From positions 3,792,501 to 3,856,500 of the forward strand of contig NZ_AP014546.1 in the NCBI RefSeq assembly GCF_016592555.1: a DNA stretch of 64,000 bases. Reading direction: 5' to 3'. The position numbers and the translations under genes were made by a program. The notes beneath the pieces were generated by a model. The model had not been told where the DNA came from, searched no databases, and worked only from the letters and a program-made list of their open reading frames with translations. Shown here one piece after another: positions 20,009 through 28,916 of the stretch (position 1 is its first letter; each line of letters opens with the position of its first letter). The DNA is from Neptunomonas japonica JAMM 1380 (GTDB lineage Bacteria > Pseudomonadota > Gammaproteobacteria > Pseudomonadales > Balneatricaceae).

Positions 20009-20290
20009 TTAAGGGTTTGCACACACTTGTGAGCCCTGGCGAATATCTTGCTCTACCTTCGTTTGAGAAAGTTCATCACCCAAACGATTATCCATAATAG
20101 CCCGTACTTCTAAGTCGCTATATCGTTTATGCACATAGTCAGACAAACATTCACACTGCTCTTGCGATGCATTACCTGAGGAAACACACCCAGCAACAAA
20201 AGGCTCATACGTTTTTGAAGTTAAATACTGCGTTTTAATCACAAAGACCGCCAACAATACTGCAGAGATCCAAAGAAGTATTTTAGCCAT
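20009..20290 (-). CDS. hypothetical small membrane-anchored protein with cysteine cluster
   Basis: I do not recognise a named family. The 93-residue protein has an N-terminal hydrophobic segment (about 3-18) that would anchor it or act as a signal. A polar domain follows with cysteines in CVSSGNASQEQCECL and one near the C-terminus, suggesting a disulfide-bonded periplasmic fold. The reading frame starts with an ATG and stands alone between nudE (convergent) and sodB (divergent). Confidence 0.65.
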   Translation of the reverse strand: MAKILLWISAVLLAVFVIKTQYLTSKTYEPFVAGCVSSGNASQEQCECLSDYVHKRYSDLEVRAIMDNRLGDELSQTKVEQDIRQGSQVCANP

Positions 20291-20406
20291 GATAAATTAT
20301 CTATTCTTGTTTTAATGGATGAGCTTCAGCTTGCCTGAAGGTTGGTTATTCTAGAGTGAGTCTTATTAATTTGCAGCAAACTTTAGTCGTAACTAGATCT
20401 AATCAC

Positions 20407-20419
20407 ACACAAATTGTGT
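20407..20419. promoter_or_regulatory. perfect palindrome upstream of sodB
   Basis: ACACAA and TTGTGT flank one central base. The centre falls about 43 bases before the transcription start predicted from the -10 box at 20441, a position typical of an activator-binding site. The cognate regulator is unknown; it is not a clear CRP, FNR or Fur box. Confidence 0.35.
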
Positions 20420-20440
20420 CATGAAAAGACAAAGCAAGGG

Positions 20441-20449
20441 TGATATCAT
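20441..20449 (+). promoter_or_regulatory. candidate sodB promoter, extended -10
   Basis: TGATATCAT is a TG-extended -10 box matching five of six bases, giving a 5' leader of about 105 bases before sodB. The -35 region is poor. Confidence 0.45.
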
Positions 20450-20561
20450 CTACTCACAAATATGTCGTGGGTCATCTAACCTTTGTCTGAAAGGGATGTC
20501 CATAACTGCTATCCATAACTACAACGATATGCTGAACGTGTCGACAAGAAGGTGAAAACAC

Positions 20562-21146
20562 ATGAGCTTTGAACTACCTGCACTGCCGTTTGCAAAAGAT
20601 GCACTAGAACCACACATCTCTGCTGAAACGCTTGATTTCCACCACGGCAAGCACCACAACACATACGTAACTAAACTAAATGGTTTGGTTCCTGGTACTG
20701 AATTTGAAGGAAAAACTCTGGAAGAGATTATCCTTTCAGCTCCAGCTGGCGGTGTTTTCAATAACGCTGCTCAAATCTGGAACCACACGTTCTACTGGAA
20801 CAGCCTATCTCCAAATGGTGGTGGCGAGCCTACAGGCCCAGTTGCTGATGCAATTATCGCTAAATGGGGCTCTTTCGCAGCATTCCAAGAAGAGTTTAAC
20901 GATAAAGCCGTTAACAACTTCGGTTCTAGCTGGACTTGGTTAGTTAAAAACGATGACTTCTCTCTAGAAATTATCAACACAAGCAATGCGGGTACGCCAA
21001 TGACTAACCGTCAGCGCGCTATCTTGACTTGTGACCTGTGGGAACACGCTTACTACATCGATTACCGTAACGTACGCCCTGATTACCTGAAAGGCTACTG
21101 GTCTCTAGTAAATTGGGACTTCGCTAACCAGAACTTTGGTGCGTAA
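20562..21146 (+). CDS. sodB: iron superoxide dismutase
   Basis: SodB converts superoxide to oxygen and hydrogen peroxide in the cytosol. The 194-residue protein has the four metal ligands H27, H75, D158 and H162 and the iron-type glutamine of AAQIWNHTF at about position 71. The ribosome binding site AGAAGG precedes the ATG. A monocistronic gene with a strong terminator. Confidence 0.97.
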   Translation: MSFELPALPFAKDALEPHISAETLDFHHGKHHNTYVTKLNGLVPGTEFEGKTLEEIILSAPAGGVFNNAAQIWNHTFYWNSLSPNGGGEPTGPVADAIIAKWGSFAAFQEEFNDKAVNNFGSSWTWLVKNDDFSLEIINTSNAGTPMTNRQRAILTCDLWEHAYYIDYRNVRPDYLKGYWSLVNWDFANQNFGA

Positions 21147-21182
21147 GTTTTAGCTTTATAAAGCACCTACCTAGGTAGATGC

Positions 21183-21220
21183 AAAAAAGGCCATTGAGTG
21201 ACAATTCAATGGCCTTTTTT
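21183..21220. terminator. sodB terminator, bidirectional
   Basis: AAAAAAGGCCATTGA pairs with TCAATGGCCTTTTTT around an 8-base loop, serving sodB and the convergent SnoaL-like gene. Confidence 0.92.
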
Positions 21221-21234
21221 ATTAACCGCAATAA

Positions 21235-21609
21235 TTACCGCTCGCCCTGCACTTCAAAATCATCACGACTCAAACGTGCTTTGCCATCAGTATCAATAAT
21301 CCAGTGTTCACGATGAACCACGCCAAAGGCCTTATTCATTGTCCAGCTAGAACTCAGTATATACCCCTCGCTCCCTGCCGATTCCCACTTAACATCGAAA
21401 TACTCAACATTGGCAAAACCCTGATCCATAATGTTTTGCCAAAAAGCCTGTATCTCATCCCGCCCCGTAAATGTTCCAAACGGGCGCGCGTCCATCACAG
21501 CACCTAGCATATATTGTGCAGCGCAGCCTGCTGCATCTTGCTTATTAAATGCTTGCTGCCAAAGCAAAATACCTTCTTCACAAGCTTCTAAGATACTTTT
21601 AACTGACAT
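21235..21609 (-). CDS. SnoaL-like (NTF2-fold) protein
   Basis: The 124-residue cytosolic protein has the pattern of small SnoaL/NTF2-like domains: LWQQAFNKQDAAGCAAQY, the glycine turn FGTFTGRDEIQAFWQNIMDQG and a C-terminal beta sheet. Function varies widely in this fold and none can be assigned. It is divergent from a LysR-type gene 106 bases away, the usual arrangement of such a regulator and its target. Confidence 0.7.
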   Translation of the reverse strand: MSVKSILEACEEGILLWQQAFNKQDAAGCAAQYMLGAVMDARPFGTFTGRDEIQAFWQNIMDQGFANVEYFDVKWESAGSEGYILSSSWTMNKAFGVVHREHWIIDTDGKARLSRDDFEVQGER

Positions 21610-21715
21610 GTTACCTTCCCCAATTAGTAAGACAATAAAGCAAGGTTATGCGAATGATTGACACAGAAAAACAGATAGATAAAGATTAACTGTTCTATAA
21701 ATACGGACAATTAAA

Positions 21716-22585
21716 ATGAACCAGTTACGCTATATGTCTGTCTTTGCACGTATTGTGGAAGAAGGCTCAATTACCGCGGCCGCAGATTCTCTGCAGCTTT
21801 CTAAGTCCGTGGTCAGTCAACACCTTAAAACACTTGAAGACGAACTAGGTATTTCACTTTTAAAACGCACAACACGAAGACAAACGCTGACTAGTGCAGG
21901 AGACAGTTTTTATCAACAATGCAAAGCACTTAACGACATAGCACAAATAGCTTGGCAGCAAGCCAAAGACACATTAGAAACGCCGCAAGGCGCCATCAGA
22001 ATCACCGCACCCGACGCTCTCATGAGCACGCTCATCGCACCGGCTATCAGCAAGATCATCAAAAAATATCCTTTATTAGAACCAGAGCTTATTAGTAGCG
22101 ATCAACATTTAGACTTAGCCGCTGATAATATTGATTTGGCAATTCGCGTTGGTCCTTCTGCTATCAGCTCAATAAAGCAAAGACGTATAGGTTATTTTCG
22201 AGATGTTTTATGTGCCACTCCTGATTTAATAGTCAAAGGGATTGATCAACAATCCACTTACATTGCAAACACCTGGCAAGGTGAGCAGATATGCCATACT
22301 TTTACACATAAGGACACAGGCCTACCCTTTACATTTTCTACGCAGGCTCGCTGCAAAGCTAACTCATCTAATACTTGTTTAGCCCTCATTAGTGAAGGCG
22401 CGGGGGTCGGAGTAATACCTGATTTTTTACTCAAGCAAACAAAAACATCTGTTGATGAGGTTTTTCCAAGCTTTCAACTAATGGAGAACTCAGTGTACGC
22501 CTTGCACCCATACAAGAGCATAATACCGCGCAATGTAACCGAGTGTTTAGCCGCTATTGAAGAACAACTATCAGCAGAAATGTAG
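21716..22585 (+). CDS. LysR-family transcriptional regulator
   Basis: The 289-residue protein has an N-terminal winged helix-turn-helix (residues 1-60; GSITAAADSLQLSKSVVSQH) followed by a LysR substrate-binding domain of the CrgA/DsdC-like type. The effector is not predictable. It probably controls the divergent SnoaL-like gene and itself; this follows from LysR convention, not from a confirmed operator. Confidence 0.88.
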   Translation: MNQLRYMSVFARIVEEGSITAAADSLQLSKSVVSQHLKTLEDELGISLLKRTTRRQTLTSAGDSFYQQCKALNDIAQIAWQQAKDTLETPQGAIRITAPDALMSTLIAPAISKIIKKYPLLEPELISSDQHLDLAADNIDLAIRVGPSAISSIKQRRIGYFRDVLCATPDLIVKGIDQQSTYIANTWQGEQICHTFTHKDTGLPFTFSTQARCKANSSNTCLALISEGAGVGVIPDFLLKQTKTSVDEVFPSFQLMENSVYALHPYKSIIPRNVTECLAAIEEQLSAEM

Positions 22586-22621
22586 AGCGCATTAGAAGAG
22601 ATACGCGGACTTATTAAGACT

Positions 22622-23029
22622 CTACAAGCCCTTTTTCACCAGTTCATTAAGTACTGACAGTGCTTTATCTGCGTCAAGAGACTTAATAAAAATATGGTCA
22701 TGATAATAAGCAGCAATGACATTGGCGCTAATATTGGATTTGGTTAATTTAGTGGCAACCGCCGCCGTTAAGCCAACAGCATCAAGGCTTGAATGAACAC
22801 TTAAGGTAATACACTTAAACACACCCGAATAGGCAACATGACACTCATCTGCCTTTTCTTTTTCTAAAATAACAGTCACACCTTCTTTTTCACGAAAAGT
22901 GCCTCTGGGCTGTAATAGTGCTATCTGCTCGTAGTCAGCAATCGCCACTAAACCAAAAACATACTCTGCATCAGAAAGAGTAGGAGCCATGGACGCGATG
23001 AGTTTTTCTAGGTTTTTTTCACCAGGCAT
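22622..23029 (-). CDS. ACT domain protein (COG3602-like)
   Basis: The 135-residue protein appears to contain two short ACT-type folds, with FGLVAIADYEQIALLQPRGTFREKEG in the first half. The second half has the alternating pattern of SLDAVGLTAAVATKL, then SNISANVIAAYYHDHIFI. Similar stand-alone proteins are annotated as ACT or DUF2241 proteins, with amino-acid binding proposed but no known partner. It lies between the LysR gene (convergent) and an FAH-family hydrolase on the same strand. Confidence 0.8.
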   Translation of the reverse strand: MPGEKNLEKLIASMAPTLSDAEYVFGLVAIADYEQIALLQPRGTFREKEGVTVILEKEKADECHVAYSGVFKCITLSVHSSLDAVGLTAAVATKLTKSNISANVIAAYYHDHIFIKSLDADKALSVLNELVKKGL

Positions 23030-23100
23030 TTATCACCCTCCCCAAAATAAGCCCTACCCATATAAATATCGATCACATTAACCTGTGCATATGAACCAAC

Positions 23101-23949
23101 CTATGACTCGTTAACGATAAGATTTTTCAACACACCAACCCCACTGATCTCAACTTCAATCACATCGCCTGCTTTCATATAGAGACGAGGCTTGCGTTTA
23201 ACGCCCACACCACCAGGCGTGCCTGTAACGATGACATCGCCAGCCACCAGCGTACAAAAAGTCGATATATATTCGATCAATGCCGGAATATCAAAAATCA
23301 GATCAGAAAACGGCGCATGCTGAACCTGCTCACCATTTAAGCGCGTTGTTAGTGTTTGAGATTCCAAGTCAGCAATTTCATCTGGAGTTACCATCCACGG
23401 GCCAAAAGCGCCGGTATTATCAAAGTTTTTGCCTGGGGTAAACTGCCCGGTATGCATTTGCCAGTCACGAATACTGGCATCGTTGTAGCAAGCATACCCA
23501 GCAACATGCTGGAAGGCGTTTTCACGCGTTATATGCCGACCAGCGCACCCAACAATCACAGCAAGCTCGCCCTCAAAATCAAGCTTTTCAGAAACCTTTG
23601 GCCGTACTATCGGTGCTCCATGAGCGACCTGCGTTGATGAAAATCGCGTAAATAGCACGGGATGCTTCATCTCAGGCATTCCGGTTTCCAACCGATGGCT
23701 TTCATAGTTCAGCCCAACACAGATGATTTTTTCTGGGTTAGGAATAACGGGCAATAATTGCACTTCATCTAATGAGTAACAAGGAGTGCTTTCTAATTGG
23801 GCCTTGATCACAGCAATATCTGGAAAGCTTACTAATAAACTTTTCAAATCAGGAACATCAGGGTATTCAACAGACAAGTTATATGCACGGCCGCCTTTAA
23901 TTACACCAAAGCAAGGGTGACCCTCTATTAAAAATGATGCCAACTTCAT
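23101..23949 (-). CDS. fumarylacetoacetate hydrolase (FAH) family protein
   Basis: The 282-residue protein has the FAH fold: a short N-terminal domain, then VGLNYESHRLETG, the metal ligands in KLDFEGELAVIVG, the aspartate of YNDASIRDWQ and the loop GTPGGVGVKRKP. Such enzymes hydrolyse or decarboxylate C-C bonds in beta-diketo or 2-oxo acids (ureidoglycolate lyase-like, 5-oxopent-3-ene-tricarboxylate decarboxylase-like or acylpyruvase). The substrate cannot be assigned, and no aromatic catabolic cluster surrounds it. Confidence 0.88.
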   Translation of the reverse strand: MKLASFLIEGHPCFGVIKGGRAYNLSVEYPDVPDLKSLLVSFPDIAVIKAQLESTPCYSLDEVQLLPVIPNPEKIICVGLNYESHRLETGMPEMKHPVLFTRFSSTQVAHGAPIVRPKVSEKLDFEGELAVIVGCAGRHITRENAFQHVAGYACYNDASIRDWQMHTGQFTPGKNFDNTGAFGPWMVTPDEIADLESQTLTTRLNGEQVQHAPFSDLIFDIPALIEYISTFCTLVAGDVIVTGTPGGVGVKRKPRLYMKAGDVIEVEISGVGVLKNLIVNES

Positions 23950-23990
23950 GTCTGTTTGTCCTATTCATTACGTGGAGTAAAACTAATAAT

Positions 23991-24620
23991 TTAATACGTA
24001 TGTAAACGCACTTTTCGATCGTATTCTGACTGTTTTCGTAGTAACTCAAAACGCGAGTCTTCAGCATCTTGCTGTAGCCAAAATATTTCCCTGTGATGCG
24101 TTTTAATCTCACCTAATAAACGCTTGCGATCTGCGGGCGTGCTTTTATCACTAATTAACAACTGCTCTTTTTTACTAATACGCGTTCTGAGTTTACGAAT
24201 ATCACGTTCAGCATCACTCAAAGTGGCTCGCAGTGTCGTCATCACATCGCTGATCATGAACAATTCATAGCCGGGGTTATACCCTTGCAGAAACTTTTCT
24301 TCCAATGCTGCTGGGCAAATACCTTGATACTTACTGCCTTTTTTTCCCTGAAAAAAGCCACTAGAACGTGTACAAAACTGCGTCAACCCTTCCTGATACC
24401 CAAGGTGGTAAGCTTCACGCGAAGGGATCACCGCGAACTCAGCACAATCATGACGATACTCATCCAAAATAGAAGAGTGAACTCCCTTAGATGCATCAGC
24501 CTGCCCTATCAACTGCCAGTCAGCATGAATACACTCAGACTGGTTCATCGAGCTACAGCCCTGTACTAAGGCAGCAATAGCAAAAACCGCCAACAGTTTA
24601 TTAAAAGGCTGTTTCATCAT
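23991..24620 (-). CDS. DUF2799 lipoprotein
   Basis: The 209-residue protein begins with a lipoprotein signal (MMKQPFNKLLAVFAIAALVQ, then the lipobox cysteine in QGCSS). A domain rich in Trp, Tyr and Cys follows (ECIHADWQLIGQADASKG, HLGYQEGLTQFCTRSSG), and then a charged coiled coil (about 140-195). This matches DUF2799 proteins of unknown function. I place the start at 24620, overlapping the DUF805 gene by 20 bases; an in-frame ATG six codons earlier is also possible. Confidence 0.8.
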   Translation of the reverse strand: MMKQPFNKLLAVFAIAALVQGCSSMNQSECIHADWQLIGQADASKGVHSSILDEYRHDCAEFAVIPSREAYHLGYQEGLTQFCTRSSGFFQGKKGSKYQGICPAALEEKFLQGYNPGYELFMISDVMTTLRATLSDAERDIRKLRTRISKKEQLLISDKSTPADRKRLLGEIKTHHREIFWLQQDAEDSRFELLRKQSEYDRKVRLHTY

Positions 24621-24972
24621 GATTATTCTGTGGTCCATATTCGTTATTAGGTTTGCTTGGAAACGCCATCATTACTAATAGAATAATCCAACCCAGTAGC
24701 GGCACCAGCATAATCAGCACCCACCAGCCACAACGCCCAATATCATGTAAACGACGAACGCTCACCGCTAAACTTGGCAAAAAGATAAACAGCGAATATA
24801 AGCCGCCGAGAAAACCTGCACCCGAAGCATATCTCCAGCCCATAAAACCATCGACAAAACCTACCGCGATACTGATGAGAATATTTATCAGCATGAAATA
24901 CCAAAACTCTTCACGTGAAGCTCTGCCAGAAAACACCGTGTATTTTTTTATAACCTGTAGATACCAATCCAT
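24601..24972 (-). CDS. DUF805 inner-membrane protein
   Basis: The 123-residue protein has about four membrane segments and the family hallmarks YTVFSGRASREEFWYF near the start and VSVRRLHDIGRCGWWVL in the middle, as in E. coli YhaH and YhaI. Function is unknown. It overlaps the following DUF2799 lipoprotein gene and probably shares its transcript. Confidence 0.9.
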   Translation of the reverse strand: MDWYLQVIKKYTVFSGRASREEFWYFMLINILISIAVGFVDGFMGWRYASGAGFLGGLYSLFIFLPSLAVSVRRLHDIGRCGWWVLIMLVPLLGWIILLVMMAFPSKPNNEYGPQNNHDETAF

Positions 24973-25041
24973 TATTCACCTGTATCACAATAAATGAGGA
25001 GATCTAAACTCGTAAAAATCATCCTAACAACTGGTGCGATG

Positions 25042-25650
25042 CTAGTCACCCAGCAAAGGCTGTAAGTAAGGCCATACGTTATCTAACAACACAGCTTGCG
25101 CTTTAGCATTTGGATGTAAACCATCTGCCTGCATCAGACTTTGCTGCAACGCGACACCTTCCAGTAAAAATGGAACCCGGCTGACTTCATACTCATCTGC
25201 CAAGGTTTCAAAAAGCGAGTAAAAACGCTCCGTATAAGAAACACCATAATTAGGCGGCAAACGTATACCCACGAGCAAAGGCGTGGCGCTAGCTTGTTCA
25301 CTCAGTTCAATTAACTGTGTGATATTTCGCTGTATAAGCGCCAAAGGCATCCCTCGCAACCCATCATTTGCTGCCAATTCAAGAACTATCCAGTCAGGCT
25401 GATGTCTCTCTATCAAGGCCGGCAGACGTGTTATACCTCCTTGCGTGGTTTCACCACTGATACTGGCGTTTACCACATCGATATCGGTGTACCCTTGCTG
25501 GAGCCGAGTTTCTAGCAGCGCTACCCAGCCCTGCTCAGGACGAATACCATAAGCGGCAGATAAACTATCACCCAGTACTAATAGAGTTCTAGCGGATACA
25601 CTGCTACTAACAATAACGGATAGTAGTAATAAATAACGGATGAAAGCCAT
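25042..25650 (-). CDS. tesA: multifunctional acyl-CoA thioesterase I / lysophospholipase (TesA)
   Basis: The 202-residue SGNH hydrolase has a signal peptide (1-20), the GDSL motif with nucleophile S29, the block III asparagine (AAND) and the catalytic D176 and H179 in DGLHP. In E. coli TesA is periplasmic and acts as thioesterase, arylesterase and lysophospholipase. Its ATG at 25650 overlaps the ATG region of divergent ybbA, so each promoter must sit inside the other gene. Confidence 0.95.
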   Translation of the reverse strand: MAFIRYLLLLSVIVSSSVSARTLLVLGDSLSAAYGIRPEQGWVALLETRLQQGYTDIDVVNASISGETTQGGITRLPALIERHQPDWIVLELAANDGLRGMPLALIQRNITQLIELSEQASATPLLVGIRLPPNYGVSYTERFYSLFETLADEYEVSRVPFLLEGVALQQSLMQADGLHPNAKAQAVLLDNVWPYLQPLLGD

Positions 25651-26413
25651 GCTTGATAAAACCTCTTTTGCTATTGAAACACACCATCTCGCAAAAACCT
25701 TCTCAACTCAAGCAAGTGCCATCCATTTATTTAAGGATTTGTCGCTCAACATTCAACAAGGTGAGAGCGTGGCGATTATTGGCCAGTCCGGTGCAGGTAA
25801 ATCAACATTGCTCAGCCTATTAGCTGGATTAGACGAACCTACATCAGGTACTGTGAAGCTAATGGAAACAGACCTTAGTCAATTATCCGATGCTGCACGC
25901 TCTGCTTGGAGAAGCACACACCTCAGTTTTATTTTCCAAGCGTTTCACCTGTTACCGGAATTAACCGCACTTGAGAATGTGCAGTTACCACTCGATATTC
26001 GCGGCGACAAACAGGCGGCACAACAAGCCACACGCTTACTCGGCAAAGTAGGGTTATCAGACAGGCAAGATCATTACCCTGCTCAACTTTCTGGTGGCGA
26101 ACAACAACGCGTTGCTATCGCGCGCGCATTTGTCACTGCCCCCTCAATTTTATTTGCTGATGAACCTACCGGAAATTTAGATGCGCAGACGGGTGAAAAT
26201 ATAATCACTCAACTATTCGATATTAATTCGCAGCAAGCAACCACCTTAATACTAATTACACATGATGCCGCCTTAGCATCGCGTTGCAATCGCCAGTTTA
26301 GGCTTGAGCAGGGAATGTTAATTGAAGGACTATCAGAAGCACGCCAACAAGAGCCAAACGAAACAATGAATGAAGGCTCAAGTTTAGGAACAAGCAAAGG
26401 GTTAGCAGGATGA
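25640..26413 (+). CDS. ybbA: ABC transporter ATP-binding protein YbbA
   Basis: The 257-residue ATPase belongs to the MacB/LolD-type family: Walker [10 protein letters not shown] (48-56), signature LSGGEQQ (150-156), Walker B LFADEP (171-176) and the H-loop in LITHD. It pairs with the large FtsX-type permease YbbP downstream (ATGA overlap). The pair next to tesA is conserved from E. coli. The exported substrate is unknown. The start may be Met4 at 25649. The C-terminal 25 residues are a polar tail beyond the usual end. Confidence 0.93.
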   Translation: MKAMLDKTSFAIETHHLAKTFSTQASAIHLFKDLSLNIQQGESVAIIGQSGAGKSTLLSLLAGLDEPTSGTVKLMETDLSQLSDAARSAWRSTHLSFIFQAFHLLPELTALENVQLPLDIRGDKQAAQQATRLLGKVGLSDRQDHYPAQLSGGEQQRVAIARAFVTAPSILFADEPTGNLDAQTGENIITQLFDINSQQATTLILITHDAALASRCNRQFRLEQGMLIEGLSEARQQEPNETMNEGSSLGTSKGLAG

Positions 26414-28863
26414 TAACCAAACTAGCCTTACGACAGCTAAAAGCACAGTGGCGACGCCCCGATGGAAGAGCACTACTGCTCTCTATTTTTTTAATGACCA
26501 GTTTAATTACCCTACTGAGCCTAACCGGTGACCGCTTAGAAAAAAGCCTAACCACTCGAAGTGCTGAAATACTCGGAGCAGATATGGTGATGAGCAGTCA
26601 TCGCCAATTGCCTTCTGGCTGGAACAATCAAACCGCACCTTTTGGTTTGAGCACTACCAAGGTAACGCAATTTACCAGCATGGTTGAAGCTCAAGACTCG
26701 ATGCTACTCAGCGCTATTCGTGCGGTTGATGCCCCCTATCCTTTGCGTGGCAAAATCATTACCGACCCACCACACCTTACGAGCGTCCCTAAAAGCGGTA
26801 CCGTTTGGGTAGAAGCCAGCGTTTTGAGCCGTCTCAATATTAATGTTGGCGACTCATTAAATATTGGTTACAGCAGCTTTATTGTCGATCGAACACTCAT
26901 TAGCAGCCCTGACCGTGGTTCTGGTTTTCGTAGCTTTAATCCGCATATCATTATGAATAGCGATGATCTAGCTGCCACCAGAGTACTCGCTCCAGGCAGC
27001 AGGGCCCATTATCGTCGTTTATTTGCGGGCTCCCCAGAACAGATTCAAAAAGCAGAATCGTTCTTTAGAGCAAACCTAAATGAAAAGCAGAGACTCTATA
27101 CGGCCCAAGGTAATCAACCTGTTAGAGGTAATACCGCCAATAACGCCAGCCAATACTTAAAACTCAGTGCTTTATTTGCTCTATTACTAGGCTCCTTTTC
27201 TATCTACCTCTGTTTACGCCGCTTCAGTGCCGACCAACGCAGCCGTACCGCGCTACTAATGAGCTTAGGGCTCTCACGGAAGCAGCTTTTTCAACTATTC
27301 AGTATTCAGCTTTTATGCGGTTGGTTGCTCGCGACCATCCCTGGTGCCTTATTAGGTTTCGGTCTACATAATGTGGTTTTATGGAAACTGGCTAACTTAC
27401 TACCCCAACCCTTACCATCACTGAGCATTCTATCGCTTATTAGTAGCCCACTACTGGCAGGCGCCATATTGATCGTTGCCGGGCTTGTCACCTTACTACC
27501 GCTAGGGAAAACATCTGTTTTATCCTTAATACGCCAAGGGAATGACCGCCCTAGCACACATAAGCTACTCTACTTACTCACGCCCATGGCACTGTTTAGC
27601 ATAATTGCTCTATTTGTGGAGTCCGCTTTATTTGCACTCTTTTTAACAACGGGCCTACTATTAGCAGGACTCATATCGGGTTGGTGTGTTCAATTTCTAA
27701 TTCATACGCTTAACCAACGCCTAAAAAACAGCATACGGCTATTTCCATTATTAACCTTACGCATCAGACAGCAACGCCACTGGCACCGTCTACAAGGCGG
27801 TGTACTGACACTCCTCCTTACATTGATGACGGTCCTTTTATTTGCTCGCCAAGACATGCTGAGCGAATGGCAAGGACAGCTCCCTGAAGATACACCTAAT
27901 CAATTTGTCATCGACATCCAACCTTGGGAAAAAGAGTTTGTTACTCAATGGTTAAGCGATCAAAAAATACCATCAACTCTCTACCCAATTATCAGAGGGC
28001 GCATTGAGTCCTTAAACGGCCAAGCAATAGCACAAGCGTTTACCGCTGAGCAACGCCTGCACAATACCTTAAACCGAGAGCTTAATTTAACCTGGGGCAA
28101 TAAAATTCCTGCACATAACACCCTCAACCAAGGGCAATGGAGCAGCGCCGACAATGCTATTTCTATCGAGCAATCCATGGCGGAGGAATTATCACTGGTA
28201 CTAGGCGATGAGATTGGTTTTCGTGTTGGCAGCGACCTGTTCAGCGGAACAGTTACCAGTATAAGAGGCGTTGAGTGGGCATCGTTTCGCCCGAACTTTT
28301 ATGTGATTTTTTCACCCGGCGTGATCGATCAACTTCCGGCGACATATATTACGAGCTTTAAAACGGACGCTAGCCAAAAAAATGCGACGACACTGCTACT
28401 CAAAGCATTTCCAACGCTCACCTTGATAGATATTGAACAGCTATTACTGCAAGCACAAGATCTGATCAATAAGCTCAGTGATAGCGCATCGCTTATTTTG
28501 TTGCTGACATTACTCAGTGGATTAATTTTAGTGATCACAACACTGCAGCAAGACTTGGTACAGCGTCGTTTTGAAGTAGCGCTACTACGCACGCTCGGAG
28601 CATCAGCGAATCAAGCTCGTCAGTTAGATATGCTGGAATACCTATTAATAGGCCTTAGTTGTGGTTTGCTAACCTGTATTATGAGCGAGTCTTTACTCTA
28701 TTTAATCTACACAAACTTACTGCAGTTAGCCCCTCAGCCACATCCATTTTTGTGGTTAGCATTACCTGTACTGGCAACCGTGCTGTTTGCATTAACAGGC
28801 TTACTCACTCGAAAAACGCTGTCACTGCCTAGCAGTTACCAGCTACTTAAAAGTGGGGAGTAG
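26410..28863 (+). CDS. ybbP: FtsX-like ABC permease YbbP
   Basis: The 817-residue inner-membrane protein has an N-terminal membrane segment (about 22-40), a large periplasmic domain and two FtsX-type transmembrane units. The units lie at about 250-470 and 690-810, with a second periplasmic domain between them. The C-terminal FtsX block reads RRFEVALLRTLGASANQARQ. This ten-span layout is that of YbbP. It is translationally coupled to ybbA, and its stop codon lies inside a strong hairpin. Confidence 0.92.
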   Translation: MITKLALRQLKAQWRRPDGRALLLSIFLMTSLITLLSLTGDRLEKSLTTRSAEILGADMVMSSHRQLPSGWNNQTAPFGLSTTKVTQFTSMVEAQDSMLLSAIRAVDAPYPLRGKIITDPPHLTSVPKSGTVWVEASVLSRLNINVGDSLNIGYSSFIVDRTLISSPDRGSGFRSFNPHIIMNSDDLAATRVLAPGSRAHYRRLFAGSPEQIQKAESFFRANLNEKQRLYTAQGNQPVRGNTANNASQYLKLSALFALLLGSFSIYLCLRRFSADQRSRTALLMSLGLSRKQLFQLFSIQLLCGWLLATIPGALLGFGLHNVVLWKLANLLPQPLPSLSILSLISSPLLAGAILIVAGLVTLLPLGKTSVLSLIRQGNDRPSTHKLLYLLTPMALFSIIALFVESALFALFLTTGLLLAGLISGWCVQFLIHTLNQRLKNSIRLFPLLTLRIRQQRHWHRLQGGVLTLLLTLMTVLLFARQDMLSEWQGQLPEDTPNQFVIDIQPWEKEFVTQWLSDQKIPSTLYPIIRGRIESLNGQAIAQAFTAEQRLHNTLNRELNLTWGNKIPAHNTLNQGQWSSADNAISIEQSMAEELSLVLGDEIGFRVGSDLFSGTVTSIRGVEWASFRPNFYVIFSPGVIDQLPATYITSFKTDASQKNATTLLLKAFPTLTLIDIEQLLLQAQDLINKLSDSASLILLLTLLSGLILVITTLQQDLVQRRFEVALLRTLGASANQARQLDMLEYLLIGLSCGLLTCIMSESLLYLIYTNLLQLAPQPHPFLWLALPVLATVLFALTGLLTRKTLSLPSSYQLLKSGE

Positions 28864-28900
28864 TGCTAAGAGCTGCGTACTTTACGCGGCTCTTAGCACT
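28862..28900. terminator. long perfect hairpin between convergent ybbP and DUF748 genes
   Basis: The arms 862-873 and 889-900 of this kilobase pair over 12 bases. They continue through one T-G wobble and five more pairs (875-879 with 883-887), making an 18-bp stem with a 3-base loop. It begins within the ybbP stop codon. No T run flanks it on either strand, so it may act by RNA folding or RNase processing rather than as a classical terminator. Confidence 0.6.
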
Positions 28901-28916
28901 GTAGTTAACGCAGCTC

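Noticed and set aside
26298..26555. Minus-strand frame across the ybbA-ybbP junction
   Set aside because: Shadow of two overlapping real genes.
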